From positions 1-64,000 of the forward strand of contig JAGXGA010000047.1 of the NCBI GenBank assembly GCA_024636975.1: a DNA stretch of 64,000 bases. The letters run 5' to 3'. Shown one piece after another: positions 1 through 9,042 of this stretch. Source of the DNA: Mariniphaga sp. (GTDB taxonomy: Bacteria > Bacteroidota > Bacteroidia > Bacteroidales > Prolixibacteraceae). The notes under the pieces are model-generated. The model worked only from the letters and a program-made list of their open reading frames with translations. It did not search any database and was not told the DNA's origin. How positions within the stretch are numbered: position 1 is the first letter of the stretch; every line of letters begins with the position of its first letter. A program made the translations under genes and the position numbers.

Positions 1-339
1 AATAAAAAGTAATGAAACAGACAAAACATAAGCCACAGCAATAAATATCCATTTTTTAGTTTTTAGTTTAATTGCTTTACTTATACTAATTATTAGAACT
101 GTTGAAAAGGCAAGCAAGTCGATTGCTCCTAAAAAATACATTTGCTGGTTAAAACACATCAAGATACTAGGGACGACAATTAAAAAACTTAAGGGAAGAA
201 GTATTGATAAAAGTCTGACAAACAGCAGATCATTCCAAAATTCTAATCCCAAGACCTCTTTTTCAGTTGGTCTTAGTTTTAACTGTAAGTCGAAAAAGGT
301 GAAATATTTTTGCAAAAATCTTATTTTTATAATTGACAT
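1..339 (-). CDS. Membrane sensor kinase, N-terminal part (runs off left edge)
   Basis: This gene is absent from the ORF track because it is open at the window edge. Reading the minus strand from an ATG at 339 gives 113 codons without a stop. The start is preceded by AGAGGATA, a fair Shine-Dalgarno match. The protein begins with about 45 charged or polar residues and then has two or more hydrophobic segments separated by short polar turns. This resembles the membrane-anchored sensor region at the N-terminus of Bacteroidetes PAS-type histidine kinases, and a soluble hybrid kinase lies just downstream on the same strand. The kinase domains themselves lie outside the window, so the family is inferred only from the membrane region and the neighbour. 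A generic multi-pass membrane protein is the alternative. Confidence 0.5.
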   Translation of the reverse strand, partial: MSIIKIRFLQKYFTFFDLQLKLRPTEKEVLGLEFWNDLLFVRLLSILLPLSFLIVVPSILMCFNQQMYFLGAIDLLAFSTVLIISISKAIKLKTKKWIFIAVAYVLSVSLLFI

Positions 340-487
340 TATCCTCTAGTGTTTTTTACTAAATTATTATTAACAACTTTTATATTAATGATGCACATTT
401 GGGATGGTAAAACAAAACGTACTTAATAAATTCTTCATTTGTAATTTTTAAAATTAAACTAGCTTGCAATTCCAATATCATTCGTTA

Positions 488-3400
488 TTAATTATTTTCA
501 AAATTCTTTTGAATCAATGTCATTAATACATATTTGTTAATTGGCTTCGAAATGTAATCGTTGCAGCCGGCTTCGAGCACTTTTTCGTTGTCGCCTTCCA
601 ACGCGAAAGCTGTTTGGGCAATAATAATCACATTTTTATTGAATGTACGGATTTTACGAGTGGCATCGTAGCCATTCATTACGGGCATTTGAATATCCAT
701 CAGCACCAAATCAATGTCCGGGTTGTTGCGGCAGACTTCCACGGTTTCGTGCCCGTTTTTGGTTAATATAATTTTATTGTGCCCGTTTTTAAAAATCGTT
801 TTCAGATAAAAGGCTGAAGTTTCATCATCTTCGGCAATTACGATATTCAGCCTTTTTACCGGGTTGGTTTTTTCATCCTGGTTCCCGGTTTCTTTTTCCC
901 CTGTTTCTTCCAATACCTGTCCATTGAGCGGCAGGGTGAAAAAAAACGTGGAACCTTCGCCGGTTTGGCTTTCCAGGCGGATTTCGCCGCCCAGCATTTC
1001 AACATAGGCTTTGGTGATGGCCAGCCCCAGCCCGGAGCCTTCAAATTGTCTGGTGGTGGTTATGTCGGCTTGTATAAACCGTTCGAAAACGACTTTTTGC
1101 CGTTCCGCAGGAATGCCAATACCAGTATCTTTCACATAAAACTCAAGCATGTTTTCTTTTTCATGGTACCCTACTTTAATTTTACCTGCAGGGGTATATT
1201 TAATGGCATTTTTAATCAGGTTAGTAAGTATGGAATCCAGTTTGTTTTGGTCGGTTGTAATAAGGGCACCTCTTTTCGGCAGCTTTTTTTCCAAGCTTAG
1301 TTTCAGCCCATTTTTCGTAGCTTCGGGTGTAAAAAAACGAATGAGTTCATCCATGTGTTCCTGAACATTCACCTCCATCAAATTCACGGTAACAATTCCC
1401 GCTTCAATTTTTGAGATTTCCACAATGTCGTTTACGGTATTGAGCATACGCTGCCCGCTTTGGTTTACAATTTTTATGTAAGCCTCTTTTTGATCGCCAG
1501 TTAAATCGGGTTCGAGCAGCAGTCCGGTAAACCCAAGAATCCCGTTCATAGGGGTGCGTATTTCGTGGCTCATATTGGTCAGGAATGCCGATTTTAAGCG
1601 GTCGCTTTCTTCGGCCTTTTCTTTGGCTTTGATTAATTCTTCTTCTGCTTGCTTACGTTCGGTGATATCAGCATTAAACCCATACCAGGTTATAATTCCA
1701 TCAGCCAATTTCTCTGGTGTCGATTTAGAATAAATCCATTGGATTGGTTTGCCGGGTATCTGCACTCTAAACTCACAGGTGAAGTAAGTCAAATGTTTTG
1801 CCGAATATTCGATATCAGCTATTACACGTTCAGCGTCATCAGGATGAATCACCCTGCCAATCGGGGTAAAGTCGTCAATTACATCTTCGGGTGAACATCC
1901 AAAAATATTTTTGATGCCTTCAGAAGCGATTGGTACATAATAAGTTCCATCAGGTCTTCTCGTAAATTGATAAATTAAGTCGGGCAGATTTGAAGAAAGT
2001 TTTCTAAACTCGTTGTCTTTTTCGCGAATCTTTTCCTGAACCAGCCTGCGCTCAGTAATGTCGTGATAATTTCCTAAAAATCCCTGAATATCGGGATCGG
2101 CCAAGAGATTAACCAATGTAATTTCTATCCATACATACACACCATCTTTTCGCCTGTACCTTATTTCAGTTGTTGCTGTTGCATTAGGTAACAATGCAAT
2201 TTCAGCAATAATTTTTTGAGATGAATCCAGATCATCGGGATGCACAATATCCCATGTGCTTTTGCCAACCAACTCTTCAGGTTTCCATCCGAATAAAGTT
2301 TCAATATTCGGGCTTTTATAACGGTTATTTCCATTTTGGTCGATGATGACAATCACATCACCAATGTTTGATACTATTTTGCTTTGAATAGCTTCGCTTT
2401 TGCGCAAGGCTTTTTCTGCCTGCTTTCGTTCCTTTTCGCTTTCAATAAATTCAAGTGCAAATGAAATATCGAATGCCAATTCTTCAAGCAATTTAATTTC
2501 ATCATCATTAAAAAAACCAATCTCACCCGAATATATCGTGTATGCACCGATGGTTTCACCATTTACAATGAGGGGTAATGCTATTGAAGACTGATAACCA
2601 TATTTTTTGGCATTTTTACGCCATGGGATCATTATTTCGTCGGTTTCGATATTATTCGAATAGAAGTATTTTCCACTTTTTATTGCCAGGCCTGAAGGAC
2701 CGGAACCAAGCGCTTTATCGTTCAAATCGATATTAATATTATTTAAATATTCCCCTGTTTTTCCCGATGAAGCCATAACATCAACTTTATTTGTTTTGGA
2801 GTTTATCACGCCTATCCAAGTCATCAGGAATCCACCATCGTCAACGGTAATGCGACATACCTCGTCGAATAACAACTGCTTGTCACGGTTGCGCACAATG
2901 GTTTGGTTAATGTTGCTTAAAACTGAATAAACCCGGGTTAGTCTTTGAATCCGTTTTTCCGCCAGCTTTCGTTCGGTAATATCGTTGAAAATACCTACCA
3001 GAAATTTATTTCCGGCAGTGTCGGTATATAAGGTTTTCCTGGTAACAATAGTCCTGATATTTCCCGTTCCGTCAGTAAGATATTCCTCGTTAATATTTTC
3101 CCTGCCTGTTTTAAATACCTCATTATCTTTTTCAATGAATACTTTCAATTGTTCTTCCGGGAAATATTCACTATCAGTTGAGCCGATAATTTTTTCTTTT
3201 GGAATTTTAAGAAGTGAACATAATGCATTATTTGCCAAAACATATTTATGATTATCGTCTTTGACGAAGACAGGCGATGCCACTGCGTTAACAATATTTT
3301 TCAAAAATTCCTTTGATGCCTGTAATTCAACCTGAGCCAGTTTGCGTTGGGTAATATCCCTGATTGCCCCGTCGATGTGATTAGGCAAGCCATCGGTATT

Positions 3401-4252
3401 GAAAATCAATCGTACGTTAATTGAAGTATATTTAAATTCACCGGTTTTGGTTTTAAGGCGTAATTCATAATCCCTGATTTCGCCTTTTTCCTTTAATTTA
3501 TAAAAAAACATATCCCTGGAATTGAAGTCGAGAAAGAGTTTAGCAATGGGTTCGCCAATTATTTCATCCCTGCTGAATCCCGTAAAATTTTCGATGGATG
3601 GGCTTACTTCCAAAACAGTCCCGGCAAAGTCGGTTTGGTAAAAAACGTCCTGAACATTTTCGAAAATGGCGTGGTATTTTATCTCGCGAGTTTTTAGCGC
3701 TTCCTCAGCTTGTTTGCGTTCGGTGATGTCAATCACAGTTAGAAAGCAATTGCCCCCATTTTTGGAATTGATGCCTGTAATGTACGCGTAAACCGGTTTG
3801 TCACTATTCGTTGAAAGAGTCAACTCGCAGATTTCCTTTTCATTACCTCTAAAGACATTCTCAAGAAAATGAAGAAAAAAAGGTTTAAAATTATCCGCAA
3901 CAAAAACATGAAACAGTCGGTTTTTTAACTGCGACCGGTCTTTACCCAGTATTGCTGCACCAGCAAGATTTAACTGAATAATTTCTCCTTTAGGCGATAG
4001 TGTAAAATAGCCCGAAGGTGCAAAATCATACAATTCGATGTATTTTTCGGAAGCAATGGTTGCCTGTTCCTGTGCCAGAATAAGCTCCTCGTTTTGCATT
4101 TCCAATTCAACCTGATGCACCTCAAGTTCGTGGATAAGTTTATGCATTTCTGCTTCAGAAAAATCTAAATCTACTTTCGAATGCTTATTTTTCAAAAGTA
4201 CTTCTGCCCTTTGTCGCTGGACGAGAGATTGCGGATTGTAATTTTTTATCAT
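488..4252 (-). CDS. Multi-PAS/GAF hybrid sensor histidine kinase-response regulator
   Basis: Large cytoplasmic hybrid two-component sensor of 1254 residues. Visible order: a leader coiled coil with HELEVHQVELEMQNEEL (about 40-57), PAS domains at about 65-180, 188-310 and 315-435, a GAF domain at about 440-605, two more PAS domains to about 870, HisKA with the H-box SHEIRTPMNG near 900, a HATPase_c domain with an NLIKNAIKYTP N-box (about 1000-1105), and a C-terminal receiver with LVLMDIQMP (about 1130-1250). Most PAS units end in the usual DITERK linker. No membrane segment or signal peptide is seen, so it should sense cytoplasmic ligands, redox state or light through PAS/GAF cofactors. The receiver suggests a phosphorelay to a separate output protein. 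The small LuxR-type gene upstream on the same strand is one candidate partner. The 21-bp tandem promoter motif is not found in front of it. Confidence 0.93.
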   Translation of the reverse strand: MIKNYNPQSLVQRQRAEVLLKNKHSKVDLDFSEAEMHKLIHELEVHQVELEMQNEELILAQEQATIASEKYIELYDFAPSGYFTLSPKGEIIQLNLAGAAILGKDRSQLKNRLFHVFVADNFKPFFLHFLENVFRGNEKEICELTLSTNSDKPVYAYITGINSKNGGNCFLTVIDITERKQAEEALKTREIKYHAIFENVQDVFYQTDFAGTVLEVSPSIENFTGFSRDEIIGEPIAKLFLDFNSRDMFFYKLKEKGEIRDYELRLKTKTGEFKYTSINVRLIFNTDGLPNHIDGAIRDITQRKLAQVELQASKEFLKNIVNAVASPVFVKDDNHKYVLANNALCSLLKIPKEKIIGSTDSEYFPEEQLKVFIEKDNEVFKTGRENINEEYLTDGTGNIRTIVTRKTLYTDTAGNKFLVGIFNDITERKLAEKRIQRLTRVYSVLSNINQTIVRNRDKQLLFDEVCRITVDDGGFLMTWIGVINSKTNKVDVMASSGKTGEYLNNINIDLNDKALGSGPSGLAIKSGKYFYSNNIETDEIMIPWRKNAKKYGYQSSIALPLIVNGETIGAYTIYSGEIGFFNDDEIKLLEELAFDISFALEFIESEKERKQAEKALRKSEAIQSKIVSNIGDVIVIIDQNGNNRYKSPNIETLFGWKPEELVGKSTWDIVHPDDLDSSQKIIAEIALLPNATATTEIRYRRKDGVYVWIEITLVNLLADPDIQGFLGNYHDITERRLVQEKIREKDNEFRKLSSNLPDLIYQFTRRPDGTYYVPIASEGIKNIFGCSPEDVIDDFTPIGRVIHPDDAERVIADIEYSAKHLTYFTCEFRVQIPGKPIQWIYSKSTPEKLADGIITWYGFNADITERKQAEEELIKAKEKAEESDRLKSAFLTNMSHEIRTPMNGILGFTGLLLEPDLTGDQKEAYIKIVNQSGQRMLNTVNDIVEISKIEAGIVTVNLMEVNVQEHMDELIRFFTPEATKNGLKLSLEKKLPKRGALITTDQNKLDSILTNLIKNAIKYTPAGKIKVGYHEKENMLEFYVKDTGIGIPAERQKVVFERFIQADITTTRQFEGSGLGLAITKAYVEMLGGEIRLESQTGEGSTFFFTLPLNGQVLEETGEKETGNQDEKTNPVKRLNIVIAEDDETSAFYLKTIFKNGHNKIILTKNGHETVEVCRNNPDIDLVLMDIQMPVMNGYDATRKIRTFNKNVIIIAQTAFALEGDNEKVLEAGCNDYISKPINKYVLMTLIQKNFENN

Positions 4253-4433
4253 CGCAATGATTTTTTTTCAACCCCCTGCCTTCCGACAGTTAAATTTATC
4301 TTTTCGTATCCATGAACTTCACTCAATAATATTTTTAGTGAAATACGTCTGTTTACAATCTCTAAAATAATCTCCATAATATTTAAATTCAATTCAATGT
4401 CGTTTTATAATCAAATTGAGACTTCAACTGCAT

Positions 4434-4721
4434 TCAGTTTTTATCTCTTCTTTCTTCAGCCAATAAAATAAGGTGTTTCACCAGGCTTTCTTCAGTCGAT
4501 AAACTCATTTTTTTACGAATATTATATCGGGTAAATTCTATAGTCCGGATACTACGGCCGGTTAACTCTCCAATTTTTTTACTCGAAATATTTAACGCAA
4601 GGAATGTGCATACCTTTAATTCGGTTAAAGACAGATTCGGGTATTTTTTCAACAATATTTTATTTAGTCCTGAAGGGGTAGGAACAACCACATCCTTAAA
4701 AGTAATTTTGCTTGGTTTCAT
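4434..4721 (-). CDS. Short LuxR-type HTH DNA-binding protein
   Basis: A 95-residue protein consisting of little more than a LuxR/GerE-type helix-turn-helix. The C-terminal half carries LSLTELKVCTFLALNISSKK followed by a recognition helix around GRSIRTIEFTRYNIRKKM, close to the HTH found at the C-terminus of NarL-family regulators and of Bacteroidetes TPR-HTH proteins. There is no receiver or ligand domain. The ORF track extends the start to 4766, but the ATG at 4721 gives the more natural N-terminus and the extra residues look like untranslated leader. It lies between the giant hybrid kinase and the 21-bp motif island, in the minus orientation. A link to that regulon is attractive but not proven by the sequence. 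Confidence 0.75.
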   Translation of the reverse strand: MKPSKITFKDVVVPTPSGLNKILLKKYPNLSLTELKVCTFLALNISSKKIGELTGRSIRTIEFTRYNIRKKMSLSTEESLVKHLILLAEERRDKN

Positions 4722-5043
4722 ATATAACAAATAAAATTTTATTAACCCAGTAGTAATTAGGTACAATAGTAGTAGTATCAGTTGTTAATCAGAGGATCAA
4801 CAAGACTATATTGAGAGCTATTATTGCTGATTTTTCAAGGCTATATTGCCTACTGTGGATTCGAAATCAAATGTGCATTGCTGATTTGGGATAATTCCGT
4901 AATGCAGTTCAATTTTGGTTTCTTTTCCCTGGTCTGTTTTTGGTTATCCTGGCCTTAAATGGCAAGTCAATATAATTGACTAAATGTTCGGTTTGGGTCT
5001 GCACTATGCCACCACCACAAAAAAGAAACCTATTATCGGAAAA
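4722..5043. other. Gene-less interval with a short inverted repeat
   Basis: No convincing ORF is present between the LuxR-type gene and the first tandem motif. One 7-bp perfect inverted repeat with a 3-nt spacer (AGTCAAT and ATTGACT, 4965-4981) could be an operator. Nothing else stands out. Confidence 0.4.
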
Positions 5044-5109
5044 TGTGTGAATGATGTAACTCCTATTCAGAATTATGTAACCTTTTTAATGGATTAATGC
5101 TGACATTTG
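5044..5109 (+). promoter_or_regulatory. Tandem-repeat promoter, copy 1
   Basis: Two direct repeats ending in TGTAAC at 5055-5060 and 5076-5081 are 21 bp apart. A -7-like box GACATTTG sits at 5102-5109, 20 bp after the second repeat. The site faces the small membrane protein at 5145 and the kinase behind it. The predicted transcription start is around 5115, so the upstream ATG at 5097 used by the ORF track would not be transcribed. Confidence 0.75.
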
Positions 5110-5144
5110 TAAATATTGGTTATAAAACATTTAAATTAATTATT

Positions 5145-5330
5145 ATGCCCATCTTAACAATTCTTATCGTCATTCTTGTTGCAGGGGTGCTACTTTGGCT
5201 GGTGAACAGTTACATTCCAATGCAACGTACAGTTAAAAAAATTCTGAATGCCGTTGTAGTAATTATTCTTGTGATCTGGCTGCTGAATGTATTTGGAGTT
5301 CTTGATAGTTTACAAAACATCAGAATCTAA
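5145..5330 (+). CDS. Small Thivi_2564-like membrane protein
   Basis: A 61-residue protein with two hydrophobic helices around a short polar turn containing NSYIPM and RTVKKILN, ending in a second helix with VIWLLNVFGVL. This layout matches the small Thivi_2564-type inner-membrane proteins often found in bacterial stress clusters; their function is unknown. The ORF track starts at 5097, but the ATG at 5145 gives the family-like N-terminus MPILTILIV and lies downstream of the predicted transcription start. It is followed after 73 bp by a PAS hybrid kinase and is probably cotranscribed with it under tandem promoter copy 1. Confidence 0.75.
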   Translation: MPILTILIVILVAGVLLWLVNSYIPMQRTVKKILNAVVVIILVIWLLNVFGVLDSLQNIRI

Positions 5331-5403
5331 CGCGTTTTGTATTGTTAGAGACAATTAAAGGATAATCAAGCAGCAGGTTACAAAACGTTTAATATTTATC
5401 AAC

Positions 5404-7176
5404 ATGGATAATCAAGAAAAAACAGTAAGTAAACTTTTCAAGTTGCGTCAGGAAGCAGAATTGTTGCTAAACAATAAAGAAAAAAATATGGAGAAATCAT
5501 TCCCCGAATCAGACAATCTGCAACTCATTCACGAGCTTGAAGTGCATCAGATAGAACTTGAAATGCAAAATGAAGAATTAAAACTGGCAAAAGAAAAAGC
5601 AGAACTTGCAGAGAAAAAATATACGGAATTGTATGATTTTGCCCCTTCAGGATACTTAACACTTACCAGGGAAGGTGAAATTCTTGACTTGAATAAAAGT
5701 GCAGAACGATTGTTGGGAAAGAAACGGTTACATCTGATAAAAGGCAGTTTTGGCTTTTTTGTTTCATCTGATACAAGAGCAGATTATAATCGTTTTCTGC
5801 GGGATATATTCAAAGACAAATTGAAAGAAACCTGCGAATTAAAACTAGAAAATGGAAACGACACCGTAAAACATATACACGTTAGTGGTATAATTAGTAA
5901 TATAGACGAAAAATGCCTGGTTACCCTGATTGATATTACAAAGCGCATACAAGCAGAAAACGAATTATTAAAAGCTAAAGAAAAAGCAGAGGAAAACGAA
6001 AGACTGGAATCGGCCTTTCTTGCTAATATGAGCCATGAAATCAGAACCCCAATGAATGGCATTCTGGGTTTTACTGAACTGCTTAAAACGCTGAACTTAA
6101 GCAGTGAAGAACAGCAAGACTATATTGGCATTATTGAGAAAAGCGGTGTTCGCATGCTTAATATAATAAATGATATTATAAGCATCTCCAAAATAGAATC
6201 ACATCAAATTGAGGTTTCTGTTTCAGACACAAATGTAAACGAACAGGTGAAATACATTTATTCCTTTTTTAAGCAGGAAGTTGCGCAAAAAAAATTGCAT
6301 CTTTCTATTAAAAATGAATTACCAACGATCGAGGCTTTTATAAGAACCGATCGCGAAAAGCTATTTGCAGTGCTCACAAACCTTGTTAAAAATGCGATAA
6401 AATTCACACTAACTGGCACCATTGAATTGGGTTATACAGTTCAAGGCAACTTTCTTGAATTTTATGTAAAAGATAGCGGTTCGGGGATTCCTGATGAACA
6501 GAAAGAAATCATCTTTGAACGCTTCAGGCAAGGCAGCGAATCACTTAAACGTAAATACGAAGGAGCCGGACTGGGATTATCCATCTCGAAAGCTTATGTT
6601 GAAATGCTTGGAGGAAAAATTTGGGTAGAAAATAATGCCGGCAAAAATGGCAATGCTTCAGGTTCCAGATTCATATTTACAATACCCATTCAACCGGTGA
6701 AGGAAGGAAATCCTGAAGTACAGATATCCCTGCCTGATAAATCATCCAAAATTTTAACCAGAAAACTAAATATTTTAATTGCTGAAGATGATGAATTTTC
6801 AAAAATGCTTTTTATTAAACTGGTTGAAGGATTCACCGGGAATATAATTATAGCAATAACCGGAGTAGAAGCAATCAGGGCCTGTCGTGAAAATCCTGAT
6901 ATCGATTTGGTGCTGATGGATATAAACATGCCGGAAATGGATGGCTATGAAGCCACACGGAAAATCAGGGAGTTTAATAAAGATGTTGTAATAATTGCAC
7001 AAACCGGGCATGCATTGACTGGCGACAGAGAGAAATCAATTGCAGCAGGATGCAATGATTCAATTACAAAACCAATAAGCGGCAATGAATTGATAAAATT
7101 GATAACCGACTATTTTGGCTCAAATAATCAATGTGTGAATGATGTAACGATTCCTCAAAATTATACAACAGTTTAA
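5404..7176 (+). CDS. PAS hybrid sensor histidine kinase-response regulator
   Basis: A 590-residue soluble hybrid kinase. The leader HELEVHQIELEMQNEEL and a single PAS domain (about 65-180) are close copies of the first PAS unit of the 1254-aa kinase, then a coiled coil leads into HisKA with SHEIRTPMNG (about 205-270), HATPase_c with NLVKNAIKFT and GAGLGLSISK (about 315-430), and a receiver with LVLMDINMP (about 455-575). It looks like a reduced paralogue of the larger sensor. It is probably transcribed with the small membrane protein upstream from tandem promoter copy 1. Its last codons contain promoter copy 2, so the reading frame and a regulatory site share DNA. The phosphorelay partner is not identified; no receiver-HTH protein is encoded in the window. 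Confidence 0.93.
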   Translation: MDNQEKTVSKLFKLRQEAELLLNNKEKNMEKSFPESDNLQLIHELEVHQIELEMQNEELKLAKEKAELAEKKYTELYDFAPSGYLTLTREGEILDLNKSAERLLGKKRLHLIKGSFGFFVSSDTRADYNRFLRDIFKDKLKETCELKLENGNDTVKHIHVSGIISNIDEKCLVTLIDITKRIQAENELLKAKEKAEENERLESAFLANMSHEIRTPMNGILGFTELLKTLNLSSEEQQDYIGIIEKSGVRMLNIINDIISISKIESHQIEVSVSDTNVNEQVKYIYSFFKQEVAQKKLHLSIKNELPTIEAFIRTDREKLFAVLTNLVKNAIKFTLTGTIELGYTVQGNFLEFYVKDSGSGIPDEQKEIIFERFRQGSESLKRKYEGAGLGLSISKAYVEMLGGKIWVENNAGKNGNASGSRFIFTIPIQPVKEGNPEVQISLPDKSSKILTRKLNILIAEDDEFSKMLFIKLVEGFTGNIIIAITGVEAIRACRENPDIDLVLMDINMPEMDGYEATRKIREFNKDVVIIAQTGHALTGDREKSIAAGCNDSITKPISGNELIKLITDYFGSNNQCVNDVTIPQNYTTV

Positions 7177-7198
7177 GGGTTGAATAGAAATACCTTTG
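7132..7198 (+). promoter_or_regulatory. Tandem-repeat promoter, copy 2, overlapping kinase stop
   Basis: First repeat core TGTAAC at 7143-7148, second (TACAAC) at 7164-7169, and a perfect TACCTTTG -7 box at 7191-7198 after exactly 21 bp. The repeats lie inside the last codons of the upstream kinase gene, whose stop is at 7174-7176. The promoter faces the DUF5670 gene. The 270 bp between box and gene hold no ORF, only a weak motif-like stretch near 7360. Confidence 0.78.
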
Positions 7199-7468
7199 GT
7201 AGGAACTATTTGAAATTCATAATAATAATAATAACAAATGAGGCAACAATTTTTTTTTAACCTTAATTTTGCTGAAATACCTAAGGTAATTGTATCAGTA
7301 AAAGTTTGGAATACTCAGGTAACTCTACTTCAAGAATTATGGTGGAAGGAAAAGAATGTGAATGACAGAACCCAAATTTTGAAGATTTGGCAGGTACTTA
7401 ATTAGACAAGCAGAATTTCCATTAAAAAAAGAACTACACAAACGATACTACCAGCAAAATCAATAATT

Positions 7469-7648
7469 ATGGGAAATCTGCTTTATATCATCGCCGTATT
7501 ACTAATCATCTCATGGGTAATCGGCTTTACAGGATACAGCACTGATGGTATTACACATTTTTTGCTTGTAATTGCTGTCATTGCATTTATAATTAAGTTT
7601 TTTAGGGAAGAAAAATTCTTTAAAAGAACCGGAAATTTAAACGATTGA
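7469..7648 (+). CDS. DUF5670/Lmo0937-family small membrane protein
   Basis: A 59-residue ORF too short for the supplied track. It begins MGNLLYIIAVLLIISWVIGF and has two hydrophobic helices with a short polar loop, then a basic tail. This is the signature of the Lmo0937/DUF5670 family, tiny membrane proteins of unknown function that recur in Bacteroidetes stress clusters. A paralogue with the same first six residues is at 30864. Both follow a copy of the tandem promoter motif. It starts a probable operon with the M48 protease, YtxH and AI-2E genes. The short gap to the next gene fits cotranscription. Confidence 0.8.
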   Translation: MGNLLYIIAVLLIISWVIGFTGYSTDGITHFLLVIAVIAFIIKFFREEKFFKRTGNLND

Positions 7649-7740
7649 TGTTCTTAACTTATCAGTGAATGGATATCACCTTCCGTAAGATATATAAGTT
7701 TAAGAAACAAAAAGCAAATAAAAAAAAAGAAATAGATATA

Positions 7741-8604
7741 ATGAAATCACATTTATATGTTACAGTTATTAAAAACAGAGCAAAAAGAATTGGTTTTCAG
7801 GTTATAAAGCCTCTCTCACTTGTTCTGATTTCTGCTTTACTGGCAGCTTGTGTGATGAATTTAGTAACAGGCCGCAACCAGTTGAGTTTAGTCCCTGAAT
7901 CGGAGCTGCAGTTAATGGCCACCAGTGAGTATAAAACGTTTTTATCGGATCACAAGGTATTAAAACCGGCCGGCAACAAAGATGCTGCGATGGTAGACCG
8001 CGTGGGTGCGCGTATTTCAAAAGCCATAACAAAGTATTATGTAAGCCAACAACAGGAGTCAGTAATTGCTGGTTACAATTGGGAATTTAATACCGTAGAC
8101 GATGAAGCGGTTAATGCATGGTGCATGCCCGGCGGAAAGGTGGTTGTTTATTCAGGATTACTGCCGGTAGCCCAAAACGAAACAGCACTTGCCATTGTAG
8201 TTGGCCACGAAATTGCGCATGCCATTGCAAAACATGGCAGTGAACGAATGAGTCAGGCAATGATGCAGCAATTAGGCGGTGTGGCCTTGCAGGTTGCTCT
8301 TTCACAGAAGCCCCAGGAAACCCAAAGTATGTTTATGCAATCGTATGCGATAGGTAGTCAGGTCGGGGCTATGCTGCCCTGGTCGCGGCAACAGGAAACT
8401 GAAGCCGACCAGTTCGGGTTAATATTTGCAGCCATGGCAGGTTATAATCCGCAGGAAGCTATTCCTTTCTGGGAAAGAATGTCGAATGCAGGCGGTGGAA
8501 GTCCACCTGAATTTTTAAGCACTCACCCTTCCGATGAAACAAGAATAAGAAAACTGAAACAATTTATGCCTGAAGCTATGAAATATTATAGTGAAGCTAA
8601 ATAA
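7741..8604 (+). CDS. M48-family lipoprotein metalloprotease
   Basis: Zinc peptidase of the M48 family (LoiP/YcaL/BepA type) predicted to sit in the periplasm as a lipoprotein. The ATG at 7741 gives a basic N-terminus, a hydrophobic stretch and a lipobox ending LLAAC; the ORF track start at 7669 adds a lysine-rich stretch that is unlikely to be part of the signal. The catalytic HExxH is visible in GHEIAHAIAKHG, and the third zinc ligand in the ETEADQFG segment about 60 residues later. No C-terminal TPR is present, so the protein is closer in size to LoiP than to BepA. Family members degrade or help assemble outer-membrane proteins under envelope stress, which suits its position in this stress-like operon. 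Confidence 0.9.
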   Translation: MKSHLYVTVIKNRAKRIGFQVIKPLSLVLISALLAACVMNLVTGRNQLSLVPESELQLMATSEYKTFLSDHKVLKPAGNKDAAMVDRVGARISKAITKYYVSQQQESVIAGYNWEFNTVDDEAVNAWCMPGGKVVVYSGLLPVAQNETALAIVVGHEIAHAIAKHGSERMSQAMMQQLGGVALQVALSQKPQETQSMFMQSYAIGSQVGAMLPWSRQQETEADQFGLIFAAMAGYNPQEAIPFWERMSNAGGGSPPEFLSTHPSDETRIRKLKQFMPEAMKYYSEAK

Positions 8605-8686
8605 ACAAAATTCATGTGGCAATCCTTATAATGTAGCAGTATTGATCGTTTAAAAAATATCTATTAATCAAAATAAAAATAAAAGT

Positions 8687-8959
8687 ATGAATACAGGAAA
8701 GGTTTTGGTGATTGTGGTTGCCGGAATAGCAGCCGGTACGTTGGCAGGAATTTTATTTGCTCCTGCCAAAGGCAGAAAAACGCGGAAAAGAATATTATCA
8801 AAAGGTAAAGATTATACAGGGGGGTTACAAAAGAAATCCACCAAATTGCTTGAAACCGTTGCAGTGAAGTTTGAGAAGGTAATGGATGATATTTTCTATG
8901 ATGACAAAAAAATAGATCATTCCGAAAGGGAAGTACTACAGGATGCTCAAATTATTTAA
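8687..8959 (+). CDS. YtxH-domain small membrane protein
   Basis: A 90-residue protein with one N-terminal membrane helix rich in Gly and Ala (VLVIVVAGIAAGTLAGILFA), then PAKGRKTRKRI and a mostly helical, charged tail. This is the YtxH domain, known from Bacillus general stress genes and common in Bacteroidetes stress operons; no biochemical role is established. It lies about 80 bp after the M48 gene and about 80 bp before the AI-2E gene in the same orientation, with no motif copy between them, so it probably belongs to the operon headed by promoter copy 2. Confidence 0.85.
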   Translation: MNTGKVLVIVVAGIAAGTLAGILFAPAKGRKTRKRILSKGKDYTGGLQKKSTKLLETVAVKFEKVMDDIFYDDKKIDHSEREVLQDAQII

Positions 8960-9042
8960 TATCACAATTATAATTGCTTATTTACTGGCAATCGTTAAGG
9001 ATATTTTTAGTGAAATCATATTGGTATCAAACCTGATAGACT

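Noticed and set aside
5044-5081. LytTR-type binding site
   Set aside because: The 21-bp direct-repeat spacing fits LytTR regulators, but the half-site GTTACATnA does not match their consensus and no LytTR gene is in the window.
7355-7400. Possible fifteenth tandem motif (TGTGAATGACAGAAC)
   Set aside because: The first half-site is damaged and neither a second repeat at 21 bp nor a -7 box is found. It may be a decayed copy only.
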